Assembly: GCF_900188425.1 (NCBI RefSeq)
Contig: NZ_FZON01000004.1
Span: 62,001-126,000, forward strand
DNA: 64,000 nt
DNA from: Antarctobacter heliothermus
Lineage (GTDB): Bacteria > Pseudomonadota > Alphaproteobacteria > Rhodobacterales > Rhodobacteraceae
Direction: 5' to 3'
The notes below the pieces were generated by a model. That model did not search any database and was not told where the DNA came from. It saw only the letters and a program-made list of their open reading frames with translations. Below are positions 53,408 to 61,950 of this stretch, piece by piece; the stretch's first letter is position 1, and each line of letters starts with the position of its first letter. A program made the translations under genes and the position numbers.

Positions 53408-54712
53408 ATGACAATCTCTTCTTCCCTCAACGCAGGTGTTGCGGGCCTTGCGGCCAACGCAACCCGACTGGGAACCATTTCTGATAACATCGCAAACTCT
53501 GCGACCAAGGGGTACAAACGGGTCGAGGCCGATTTCACCGCAATGGTCATGCAAGGCAATGGGGCGACCTACACCGCTGGTGGTGTGCGGTCGTCCACGC
53601 AACGCATCATTGATGAAAGCGGCGCTCTGGTCGCCACGAACAATGCCACGGATCTGGCAGTGCGCGGTCAGGGCTTTCTGCCCGTGGCGCAGGAATCGCA
53701 GGTTCTTGCCGGCAGCGGTGACCCGCAGATGTTTCTTACCACGACTGGATCGTTCCGGGTCGATGCTGATGGCTATCTCAAGACCGACTCGGGTCTGATG
53801 TTGCTGGGGTGGAAGGCAAACGCCGATGGGACGGTTCCGACCAATGCCCGCGACAGTTCGGCCGATCTGGAGCCCGTGCAGATCGCGCTCAACCAATACC
53901 TGAGTGAGCCGACCACATCGATGACTCTGGGCCTGAACCTTCCGGCGACAGAGACCTATTCGACAGCCTCTGGCGATCCGCTGACCCTGCCTGTTGAATA
54001 CTATGACAATTTCGGGCGGTCGGAAAGCCTGACGATGACCTTTACGCCGACCATTCCGGCGTCGGGATCATCCAATGAGTGGTCAGTCGTCATCACGGAT
54101 TCCGCCAGCGCAGGGGCTGTCATCGGCGAATATACCGTAACCTTTGATGGCACCCAGGCCTCTGGTGGTACGTTGGACACCGTGGTCGCTGGCACCACGG
54201 GCGGCGCTTATGATTCTGCCACTGGCACGGTGATCGTGACCACGGCAGGTGGTCCGATTGAAATCAACATCGGGCGACCCGGCACGAATGACGGGCTGAC
54301 TCAGCGATCTGACAAGTTTGCACCCTTGAACATTGCCAAGGACGGCTCTCCGGCGGGCAACATGACCTCGGTTGAGATTGACGAAAACGGTTTCGTTTAT
54401 GCCTTCTTCGATACCGGCATCACCTCGATCATCTATCAGGTGCCGCTGGTTGATGTCCCGAATCCGAACGGCATGGTGGCGCTGGACAAGCAGGTCTACA
54501 TGCCATCCCCGGAAAGCGGAAATTTCTTCCTCTGGGATGCCGGTGACGGACCCACCGGCGATGTCGTCAGTTTTGCCCGTGAGGAAAGCACCACGGACGT
54601 GGCCAGCGAACTCACCGACATGATCCAGACGCAGCGAGCTTATTCATCGAACGCCAAGGTTATCCAGACCGTCGATGAAATGTTGCAGGAAACCACGAAT
54701 ATCAAGCGCTGA
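53408..54712 (+). CDS. flgE: Flagellar hook protein FlgE
   Basis: The 434-residue protein starts with the rod/hook N-terminal motif SLNAGVAGLAANATRLGTIS and DNIANSATKGYKRVEADF. It ends with the C-terminal helix ASELTDMIQTQRAYSSNAKV followed by IQTVDEMLQ. The middle has hook-specific domains with Thr/Gly-rich beta segments. It builds the flexible hook. AGAAAGG lies a few bases before the ATG, after a 97-bp gap from motB. Confidence 0.95.
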   Translation: MTISSSLNAGVAGLAANATRLGTISDNIANSATKGYKRVEADFTAMVMQGNGATYTAGGVRSSTQRIIDESGALVATNNATDLAVRGQGFLPVAQESQVLAGSGDPQMFLTTTGSFRVDADGYLKTDSGLMLLGWKANADGTVPTNARDSSADLEPVQIALNQYLSEPTTSMTLGLNLPATETYSTASGDPLTLPVEYYDNFGRSESLTMTFTPTIPASGSSNEWSVVITDSASAGAVIGEYTVTFDGTQASGGTLDTVVAGTTGGAYDSATGTVIVTTAGGPIEINIGRPGTNDGLTQRSDKFAPLNIAKDGSPAGNMTSVEIDENGFVYAFFDTGITSIIYQVPLVDVPNPNGMVALDKQVYMPSPESGNFFLWDAGDGPTGDVVSFAREESTTDVASELTDMIQTQRAYSSNAKVIQTVDEMLQETTNIKR

Positions 54713-54747
54713 CAGCGCATCTGTCACTTCATAAAGGGGGTCGCTAG

Positions 54748-56196
54748 ATGTCTCTTTCAGGCGCGCTTTACAATGCCTTCAGCGGACTCAAGGCCAATTC
54801 CCGGGCTGCGGGCCTGGTGTCGACAAATATCTCCAATGCCACGACAGAGGGCTATGGACGACGGACCCTCGGACTTGTTCCCGGGGCCGTCGGCACCACC
54901 GGAGGCGTGCGCATTTCCGGTACCATCCGCTTTTCGGATCCGGTGTTGACCGGCGACCGGATGGTGGCGGACGCCGCGCTTGCCGATGCCGCTACAAAAT
55001 ATGACTTCGCCCGCCGGATCGAGGATCTGGTGGGCGAGTCCGGGGTTCCGGGCTCTCTCACTGACCGGATCAACGTGTTCGAGAATGCGCTGTTGAACGC
55101 GGCGTCCAACCCCGCCTCGACCCAGCGGCTGGAACTGGTGTCGAACAGTGCGGACTCCCTGGCGCGGTCGCTCAACGTTCTGTCGGACGAAGTGCAGGCC
55201 GCCCGGCAAACCGCCGATACCAGCATCGGCGCTCAGGTTGATACCTTGAACAGTGCGTTGATGCGGCTGGACGCGCTGAATGACAACATCGTTGCGGCGC
55301 GATCGACCGGAACGGAATCGGCCAGCTTTTACGACGAACGCCAGAGGGTGCTGGACAGTATCGCTGACATTGTTCCGTTGCGGGTGGTCGAGCGCGACAA
55401 GGGTGACATTGCCGTGTTTTCGCGCGGTGGCGCCGTGTTGCTCGACGGTTCGCCGGTCGAGATCGGGTTTGAACGCAGCTATGGGATCGGCGCGGGCATG
55501 ACGTTTGGTGGCGGCCAGCTGAACGGTCTGACAATGAACGGCACGCCGGTGGATCTTAACGGATCGGTGCTTTTTGCCGGCGGCAGTCTTGCCGCACAGT
55601 TCGAAATCCGGGACGGAGCGGCGGTAGACTCTCAGTCGCAACTTGACGGCATTGCCCGTGATCTGATCGAGCGACTGGGACCAGGTGGTCCGGACAGCAC
55701 GTTGGGCGCGACAGTCCCTGGTCTGTTCACCGATAGCGGACTGGCATTTGTACCTGTGAACGAGGCCGGGATCGCCAGTCGAATCGAAATCAATGGGCTT
55801 GTGGCACCGGACAGCGGCGGCGCTTGGCGACTGCGCGATGGCTTGGGTGCAGCTTCTCAGGGCGACGTGGGCGATGCACGCCTGCTGCAAGGGATCAGCG
55901 ATGCATTGGGAGCCGCAACTGTACCCGGCTCTTCGGGTTTGACCGCAATCGCACGGAGTTTTGCCAACCACATCTCTGAATTTGCCTCGACAGCAACGGG
56001 GGAGCGTGTCCGGGCGGAAGACGCGCAGACCTTTGTGTCGATACAGAACACCGCGCTCAAGGAGTTGGAACTGTCCAAGGGTGTGGACACGGATCAGGAA
56101 CTTCAACGCCTGATGCAGATCGAACAACACTACACAGCCAATGCCAAGGTCATGTCGACGATCGACGGACTGTTTGACCAGCTGATGTCCATATAA
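54748..56196 (+). CDS. flgK: Flagellar hook-filament junction protein FlgK
   Basis: The 482-residue protein has the N-terminal GALYNAFSGLKANSRAAGLV and STNISNATTEGYGRR segments. The C-terminal helix has LKELELSKGVDTDQELQRLM and QIEQHYTANAKVMSTID. It is the first junction protein between hook and filament. AAAGGGGG precedes the ATG. It follows flgE by 35 bases and precedes flgL by 12. Confidence 0.93.
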   Translation: MSLSGALYNAFSGLKANSRAAGLVSTNISNATTEGYGRRTLGLVPGAVGTTGGVRISGTIRFSDPVLTGDRMVADAALADAATKYDFARRIEDLVGESGVPGSLTDRINVFENALLNAASNPASTQRLELVSNSADSLARSLNVLSDEVQAARQTADTSIGAQVDTLNSALMRLDALNDNIVAARSTGTESASFYDERQRVLDSIADIVPLRVVERDKGDIAVFSRGGAVLLDGSPVEIGFERSYGIGAGMTFGGGQLNGLTMNGTPVDLNGSVLFAGGSLAAQFEIRDGAAVDSQSQLDGIARDLIERLGPGGPDSTLGATVPGLFTDSGLAFVPVNEAGIASRIEINGLVAPDSGGAWRLRDGLGAASQGDVGDARLLQGISDALGAATVPGSSGLTAIARSFANHISEFASTATGERVRAEDAQTFVSIQNTALKELELSKGVDTDQELQRLMQIEQHYTANAKVMSTIDGLFDQLMSI

Positions 56197-56208
56197 GGAG
56201 ACCCCGAA

Positions 56209-57207
56209 ATGGAAGTCATCGGAGACATGGCGCGCGCCCTTGTGTTGCGCACCAACCAGGTGCGCCTGCGTGAGGAAATGGATCAGCTTGCGGTGGAGGT
56301 CTCGACGGGGTTCGTCCGGGACGCTGGCAAGCATCTGCATGGTGATTTGACCGGATTGCTGTCGATCGACCGCGCCCTTTCGCGGATGGACACCTACCGG
56401 GTCAATACCACCGAGGCCAGCTTTCTATCGGGGTCGATGCAAACGGCGCTCGATGAGATCCAGGGGCGGAGCGAAACGCTGTCGCAGTCGCTGATCGCGG
56501 CGGAGCTTACGCCAAACTCGGCTCTGCTGGGCACAATGGCTGACGATGCGGAAAATGCACTCAGCCAGGTGATGAACGGGCTGAACCGTTCCGTTGCCGG
56601 GCGTTTTCTGTTTTCTGGAACGGCGACAGACCGTCAGGCTGTCCAAAGCGCCGATGACCTTCTGGTGGATGTGCGCGGGGCGCTTGTCGGGCAGACCGAT
56701 ATGGCCGGTGTCGAGGCGGTGCTGAACACGTTCTTTGGTGCGGGCGGGACTTATGAGACAACAACCTACCAGGGGTCGAACACCGGGCTTGCACCACTGA
56801 AGCTGTCCGAGACTGAGAGCGCAAATCTGGATATCCGGGCAACCGATCCGGTCTTTCGTGAAGTGTTGAAACCCATGGTGATGGCAGCACTGGCGACCGA
56901 TGGCACGCTGGGGTTCGATCAGGACCTGCAAATCGAAATGCTGACCACTGCCGGGCAGGATCTGCTCGCCGCGCAACAGGATGTGGTCGAACTGCGCGCA
57001 GGTCTTGGCGCGCTGGAGGCGCGCGTCGAAGAGACAACAGCCCGAAACTCGGCGGAATTCACCGCCACGAATATCGCCCGGCTCGATCTGGTGGGGACCG
57101 ATCAGTACTACACTGCGTCCCGCTACGAAAACATCCGGGGTCAACTGGAAAGCCTTTACGCCATTACTGCCAGGTCCCAGCGCCTTTCCCTTGCGGAGTA
57201 TCTCTGA
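56209..57207 (+). CDS. flgL: Flagellar hook-filament junction protein FlgL
   Basis: The 332-residue flagellin-like protein has an N-terminal helix with ARALVLRTNQVRLREEMDQL and the segment NGLNRSVAGRFLFSGTATD, typical of FlgL. A C-terminal helix follows (AALEARVEETTARNSAEFT-like). It is the second junction protein. AAGGAGAC is just ahead of the start. Its stop overlaps the flgI start by one base. Confidence 0.88.
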   Translation: MEVIGDMARALVLRTNQVRLREEMDQLAVEVSTGFVRDAGKHLHGDLTGLLSIDRALSRMDTYRVNTTEASFLSGSMQTALDEIQGRSETLSQSLIAAELTPNSALLGTMADDAENALSQVMNGLNRSVAGRFLFSGTATDRQAVQSADDLLVDVRGALVGQTDMAGVEAVLNTFFGAGGTYETTTYQGSNTGLAPLKLSETESANLDIRATDPVFREVLKPMVMAALATDGTLGFDQDLQIEMLTTAGQDLLAAQQDVVELRAGLGALEARVEETTARNSAEFTATNIARLDLVGTDQYYTASRYENIRGQLESLYAITARSQRLSLAEYL

Positions 57208-58313
57208 TGTTTACACGTTTTTTCCTTTCGTTCTTCCTGACGCTGGCATTCGCTTTCCCGGCATCAGCCCAATCCGTCCGCATCAAGGATCTGGTTGAGG
57301 TCGATGGCGTCCGATCGAACGACCTTGTGGGGTATGGCTTGGTGGTCGGTTTGAACGGAACCGGTGACGGTTTGCGCAACTCGCCTTTTACCGAAGAAAT
57401 CATGTCGAACATCCTAGAACGACTGGGCGTGAATGTCACCGGCGAGCAGTTTCGCCCGCGCAATGTGGCGGCGGTGCTCGTGACTGGCAAACTTCCTCCG
57501 TTTGCGCGGATTGGTAGTCAGATCGACATCACGGTTTCAGCCATAGGTGACGCCAAAAGCCTGTTGGGCGGTACGTTGATCATGACACCGCTGAATGCTG
57601 CAGATGGCCAGATCTACGCCGTTGCGCAGGGCACCATCATCGCAGGTGGTGTCGAAGTCGAAGGTGAGGCAGCCCGAATCGTCCAGGGCGTACCGACCGC
57701 AGGTGTGGTTCCCTCGGGTGCCCGAATTGAACGAGAGATCGAATTTGACTTTACCCAACTGTCGACGCTGCGATTGGCTCTCCGCGAGCCGGATTTTACT
57801 ACGGCCGCACGGATAGAAGATGTGATCAATCGTTCCATCGGGCGGCGGGCGGCGACAATGCTGGATGCGGGAACGATCAGCGTGGACTTGCAACGTGCCG
57901 GGGCTGGGTCGCCGGCAAGGGCTGTCGTCGCGATCGAGAACCTGGCGGTTGAACCACAGCGCCGCGCGCGGGTGGTGGTCGATCAGAGATCGGGAACCAT
58001 CGTGATGGGTGCTGATGTACGGATCTCTCGTGTGGCGGTGTCCCAGGGGAACCTGACCCTGCGGATCGAAGAAGCCCCGCTGGCGATACAACCCAACCCG
58101 TTCAGTGACGGGGACACGGTTGTGGTGCCGCGCACCGGTGCCCTGATCGAGGAAGAACCGGGAATCGGTCTGGCCGAGGTTCCGACGGGTACAAATCTGT
58201 CAGAGGTCATCGCCGGTCTGAACGCTTTGGGCGTCAGTCCGCGGGACATGATCGACATTCTCAAGAGCATCAAGGCAGCGGGCGCTTTGCACGCGGATTT
58301 TGTGGTGATGTAG
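57207..58313 (+). CDS. flgI: Flagellar P-ring protein FlgI
   Basis: The 368-residue protein has a signal peptide (FLSFFLTLAFAFPASAQS) and the P-ring motifs RIKDLVEVDGVRSNDLVGYG, LVVGLNGTGD and NVAAVLVTGKLPPFAR. GTLIMTPLNAADGQIYAVAQ follows, and the C-terminus is LNALGVSPRDMIDILKSIKA plus AGALHADFVVM. It forms the periplasmic ring around the rod. Length is normal. Its start overlaps the flgL stop. Confidence 0.96.
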   Translation: MFTRFFLSFFLTLAFAFPASAQSVRIKDLVEVDGVRSNDLVGYGLVVGLNGTGDGLRNSPFTEEIMSNILERLGVNVTGEQFRPRNVAAVLVTGKLPPFARIGSQIDITVSAIGDAKSLLGGTLIMTPLNAADGQIYAVAQGTIIAGGVEVEGEAARIVQGVPTAGVVPSGARIEREIEFDFTQLSTLRLALREPDFTTAARIEDVINRSIGRRAATMLDAGTISVDLQRAGAGSPARAVVAIENLAVEPQRRARVVVDQRSGTIVMGADVRISRVAVSQGNLTLRIEEAPLAIQPNPFSDGDTVVVPRTGALIEEEPGIGLAEVPTGTNLSEVIAGLNALGVSPRDMIDILKSIKAAGALHADFVVM

Positions 58314-58382
58314 CGGTGCTGAAGAGGCTTTCTTAACGGCTGGCTGGCAGGCTGGCGACGGCAACGGATCGGGAGAGCGCAG

Positions 58383-59252
58383 ATGCTCGGAATCATTGGT
58401 ATCGTGGTAATTTTCGCCATGGTCTTCGGCGGCTACCTGGCGGCTGGAGGCAAGCTCGGGATCATTATCAAGGCGCTGCCGTTCGAGTTCATGATGATCG
58501 GGGGGGCCGCCACCGGCGCCTTTTTGATCAGCAACGACGGTGCCACAGTGAAACACACGCTCAAGGATGTGGCAAAGGTCTTCAAAGGGGCAAAGTGGAA
58601 ACCCGAGGACTATCGCGATCTGCTTTGCCTGCTTTTCGAATTGATCCGGCTGGCCCGACAGAACCCGGTCGCCATCGAGGAACATGTTGAGTCTCCGAAA
58701 GAGTCCAACATCTTTGGAAAGTACCCCAAGATCCTGGCAGATAGATACGCCATCGAACTGATCTGCGACACGATGCGGTCCGTTTCGATGAACTATGACG
58801 ATCCGCATCAGGTTGAAGAAGTCTTGGACAAGCGGCTTGACGGTATGCAGCATCACGCCTTGCATTCCAGTCATGCGCTGCAATCCATGGCGGACGCCCT
58901 GCCGGCCCTCGGGATCGTTGCGGCGGTTCTTGGTGTGATCAAGACGATGGCCTCGATCGACCAACCGCCGGAGGTTTTGGGCAAATTGATCGGTGGCGCG
59001 CTGGTCGGCACGTTCTTGGGCGTATTCTTAGCATACGGGCTCGTCGGACCGTTTGCGACCAAGGTCAAGGCCGTCGCGGAAGAGGATCTTCAATTCTATC
59101 ACCTGATCCGCGAAGTGCTGGTGGCCAATCTGCACAACCATGCAACCAACATCTGCATCGAGGTCGGGCGCCAGAACACACCAGACCACTTCCGACCGAG
59201 CTTTGAGGATCTTGAGGAAGCGTTGAAATCAGTCAAGCAGGATGCCGCATGA
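58383..59252 (+). CDS. motA: Flagellar motor stator protein MotA
   Basis: The 289-residue protein has four membrane helices and the MotA/TolQ/ExbB-type segment ADALPALGIVAAVLGVIKTM, followed by IGGALVGTFLGVFLAYGLV. It also has the GGYLAAGG start and the cytoplasmic loop with charged residues that contact FliG. With MotB it drives rotation. GGAGAGCGCAG lies before the ATG, after a 69-bp gap from flgI. Its stop is overlapped by the next gene. Confidence 0.95.
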   Translation: MLGIIGIVVIFAMVFGGYLAAGGKLGIIIKALPFEFMMIGGAATGAFLISNDGATVKHTLKDVAKVFKGAKWKPEDYRDLLCLLFELIRLARQNPVAIEEHVESPKESNIFGKYPKILADRYAIELICDTMRSVSMNYDDPHQVEEVLDKRLDGMQHHALHSSHALQSMADALPALGIVAAVLGVIKTMASIDQPPEVLGKLIGGALVGTFLGVFLAYGLVGPFATKVKAVAEEDLQFYHLIREVLVANLHNHATNICIEVGRQNTPDHFRPSFEDLEEALKSVKQDAA

Positions 59253-61522
59253 CTCGCTGGATTGTCTGGATGTTGATTGGCCTCTGGCCAACCCTTGCGG
59301 GGGCGCAAACAGTGACCGTGCGCAGCGGCGAACACGGGGATTTCACGCGACTTGTCCTAGACGTCCCTGACGGAACTGAGTGGGACCTGATACCTGATCC
59401 GAACGCCGCGCTGGTCACGCTTTCATTCGGTGGTGGCCCGTATGGATTTGAAACATCGACGGTTTTCAACCGGATTGGAACTGAACGGATCGCCGGGTTG
59501 ACGCCATCGGAAGATGGTCGCACGCTTGATATAAGGTTGAATTGTCAATGTGGAGCGGAAGCATTTGTTTTGAGAGGCACGATGCTGGTGATCGACATTG
59601 CGCCTTCTGATTCCCCGGCTCAACTGACGAGGTCCAGGGCTGTCCGGCAGGAAGCGGGGGCAGGGGATCCTGCCCAATCTCCATTGCTGCGCGAGTTTTC
59701 CCAGATCCGCTTCGGCGATGCACCGCAGATTGGACCTCAATCCAAGGGGACAAAAACTTTGCCCTTCTTGGCGGAACATGTGGCTTTGGATTTGGTGCCC
59801 TCCATCCTTGATCACCGGGACGGCGCCCCGTCTGCGTCACGCGATCTTGGCACCCGTCTTGCTGCAGACCTTGCCGTGGCGGCGTCGCAGGGACTTTTGG
59901 ACCCGGCACTCATGGCTCCGACAACGCCAACTCCGGTTGTCGATCGCCAACCCAAACCCGGGATTCCCGATGAATTGGCTGTCGATCCCGGCACGCTCGC
60001 AAGACGGCTTGCGGCGGGCATGTCAGGCTTGGATCATAAAACATTGCAAGATGGGCGGATTTCGGTTGGCGGTGAGGTCTGTGTCCGTGACCGGGATCTT
60101 GCAATTGGTTCTTGGTCAAATGCCGATGACGATCCCAACCTCGTTCTGGCCGAAAAACGTGGCAAGGTCTTTGGTGAGTTTGACAGGATCGGGTCACAGT
60201 TACTCCAACAATATGCCAAGTCGTTGCTGTACTATGGTTTTGGTGCAGAGGCGCGTGCTACCCTTGCCCTACAACCTGAAACGCAAGCCCCGATCCTTGT
60301 CGCTTTGTCATATGTCATTGACGGCGAACCGGATCCAACCGGTCTTTTTGATGGGCTGTCCGGATGTGATGGCGCAGCCGCGCTTTGGTCAGTCCTGTCG
60401 AAGCCTCCGGCGCCGGAAGCCCCAAAAATATCTTCCTCAGCTATCCTCCGCAATTTTGAGACACTTCCCAAACATCTAAGGTCTCATTTGGGACCTAGGC
60501 TGGTCGATCACTTGTCCCGATCCGGCTACACCAACGTCGCGCGAGACGTTTTGCGCCGCTTGCAGCGCATGGAAGGTGGCGAAACCGACAGTATCGCTTT
60601 GGGAAAAGCGCAACTTGCGCTCAAGGACGGACGACATGGCGAAGCGGAAAAACGCCTGCACGATCTTTCCGTTGCTGGCGGACCAGAAGCGGCAAAGGCT
60701 GTCGCTGCAGCAATTGAACTAGCGGACGCGACCGATACACTGGTACCCGCGCGAATTGTCGAATTGTCCGACGCTTTTGCTACCGAACTGCGCAACACTC
60801 AGGATGGCCAGAAACTCTGGAAGTCACACGTTCGGTCGTTGCTGATAAATGGTGCGTTCGACGCGGCCTTTGCGGAATTCGACTCGCCGCACGGAATGCC
60901 ACCTGATGTCGTCGCATTCATGAAGCAAGTCGCCCTGAAGTTTCTTGTGGAGAAAGCGGATGACTTGGCATTTTTGAAGCTGGCAACGCGGTCGCTTGCT
61001 GACGGCTTGCTGCCTGATCAACCCGCGACTGGAATCAGCATTGCAGAGCGTTTCCTGTCTCTCGGCCTGCCTGAAACTGCCCTTGAACAATTGGACGCAA
61101 TGCCCGACGCAAACAGCCTGCCCGAGTCGCGCACAACCAGGGCTGCGGCGCTTCTTGCCTTGTCGCGACCCGAAGAGGCCGAGATCATCCTCATTGGGCA
61201 GCGCGGTGATAGGGTTGTCCGCTTGCGTGCCGAGGCGCGTCGCCAGATGGGTGACCATGTGTTTACCAAGGCCATCTACGAGAGCATTGGCGATGGCCCC
61301 GCAGCTGTGGACGCTGCCTGGTTATCCGGCGAATGGAAGGAAGTCGCCGAAAGTGACACTGTCCTCGCACCGGCAGCGGACCTCATGCAAACAACTCCGG
61401 TCGCATTTGAACCGTCGGAGCTGAGCCTTGCCGCTGCAAACGCACTTTCTGCGGCCAGCGCACAATCGCTGGAGACGCTGCGTGCGCTTCTGGATGCAAC
61501 GGCCGTTCCAGCTGGCGACTGA
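59249..61522 (+). CDS. Predicted periplasmic protein of the flagellar locus, 757 aa, unknown function
   Basis: The 757-residue protein has a signal peptide (MTRWIVWMLIGLWPTLAGA, cleavage near residue 19). An N-terminal beta-rich domain (about 20-120) reads TVTVRSGEHGDFTRLVLDVP and RTLDIRLNCQCG; its wording resembles AMIN-type domains. A Pro/Asp-rich linker leads to an alanine- and leucine-rich helical region (about 390-750) with TPR-like stretches such as LALSRPEEAEIIL. Cysteines occur at 99 and 101 and later in EVCVRD. It overlaps motA by four bases (ATGA), so it is co-translated with the stator subunit. A role in motor function or stator assembly is an inference from position. I do not recognise a named family. 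Confidence 0.85.
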   Translation: MTRWIVWMLIGLWPTLAGAQTVTVRSGEHGDFTRLVLDVPDGTEWDLIPDPNAALVTLSFGGGPYGFETSTVFNRIGTERIAGLTPSEDGRTLDIRLNCQCGAEAFVLRGTMLVIDIAPSDSPAQLTRSRAVRQEAGAGDPAQSPLLREFSQIRFGDAPQIGPQSKGTKTLPFLAEHVALDLVPSILDHRDGAPSASRDLGTRLAADLAVAASQGLLDPALMAPTTPTPVVDRQPKPGIPDELAVDPGTLARRLAAGMSGLDHKTLQDGRISVGGEVCVRDRDLAIGSWSNADDDPNLVLAEKRGKVFGEFDRIGSQLLQQYAKSLLYYGFGAEARATLALQPETQAPILVALSYVIDGEPDPTGLFDGLSGCDGAAALWSVLSKPPAPEAPKISSSAILRNFETLPKHLRSHLGPRLVDHLSRSGYTNVARDVLRRLQRMEGGETDSIALGKAQLALKDGRHGEAEKRLHDLSVAGGPEAAKAVAAAIELADATDTLVPARIVELSDAFATELRNTQDGQKLWKSHVRSLLINGAFDAAFAEFDSPHGMPPDVVAFMKQVALKFLVEKADDLAFLKLATRSLADGLLPDQPATGISIAERFLSLGLPETALEQLDAMPDANSLPESRTTRAAALLALSRPEEAEIILIGQRGDRVVRLRAEARRQMGDHVFTKAIYESIGDGPAAVDAAWLSGEWKEVAESDTVLAPAADLMQTTPVAFEPSELSLAAANALSAASAQSLETLRALLDATAVPAGD

Positions 61523-61707
61523 CCTATCCTTACGGTTTCTAAACAGTTCTGGCCTACCCAATAAGGTATGAAAAACTGAATGGAGAGGCCAGGAAATGGC
61601 GCAGGTCCACAATCGGCAGAATGCCGACCCGACCCGGACGCTTCAAACGTCATCGCGGCACAGCAAGTGGGATCGGAAAACTCCGGCAACTAGGTCAGGG
61701 TGCGTTC

Positions 61708-61725
61708 CAAGGTTGGGAAACCTTG
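61708..61725. terminator. Hairpin between the 757-aa gene and flhA
   Basis: CAAGGTT (61708-61714) and AACCTTG (61719-61725) pair across a GGGA loop. There is no T-tract. It is a possible 3'-end or regulatory structure for the upstream operon. Confidence 0.35.
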
Positions 61726-61753
61726 CCCTTCATGTCCGGCCCTTCATGTCCGG
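61726..61753. repeat. 14-bp perfect tandem repeat (two copies)
   Basis: CCCTTCATGTCCGG occurs twice head to tail with no spacer (61726-61739 and 61740-61753), directly after the hairpin. The biological meaning is unknown. Confidence 0.8.
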
Positions 61754-61950
61754 TCCAAGTTTTCCGCGCTTCCGGTTTATGCGTCACCGATAAAATTTAC
61801 GTCAAATTCCATCCGCCAGCACCCATCCGCCCTGATCAATAATCAACGCACCGCACCGGTCATCGGTCGAGAAATCATCGGCACTACAACCTGCAACATT
61901 GAACGGCCATCAAACCGCCGACGTCTGGCGTGACAGCGAGAAAGCAGCCC

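Larger units (their letters stand above)
61523..61950. other. 428-bp region upstream of flhA
   Basis: No convincing gene fits here. A 65-codon frame at 61596-61793 has a moderate ribosome-binding site but unrecognisable, Arg/Pro-rich content and two overlapping rivals. The region holds a hairpin at 61708-61725 and a 14-bp tandem repeat at 61726-61753. It should contain a separate flhA promoter, but no sigma-54 or sigma-28 consensus was found. Confidence 0.5.

Noticed and set aside
54757-56340. 527-codon open frame on the - strand opposite flgK
   Set aside because: Antisense to a standard flagellar gene and across its junction with flgL, with no motif of its own.
61596-61793. 65-codon frame upstream of flhA with a moderate ribosome-binding site
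   Set aside because: Composition is Arg/Pro-rich, it overlaps two other similar frames and contains the hairpin and tandem repeat, so it is more likely non-coding.
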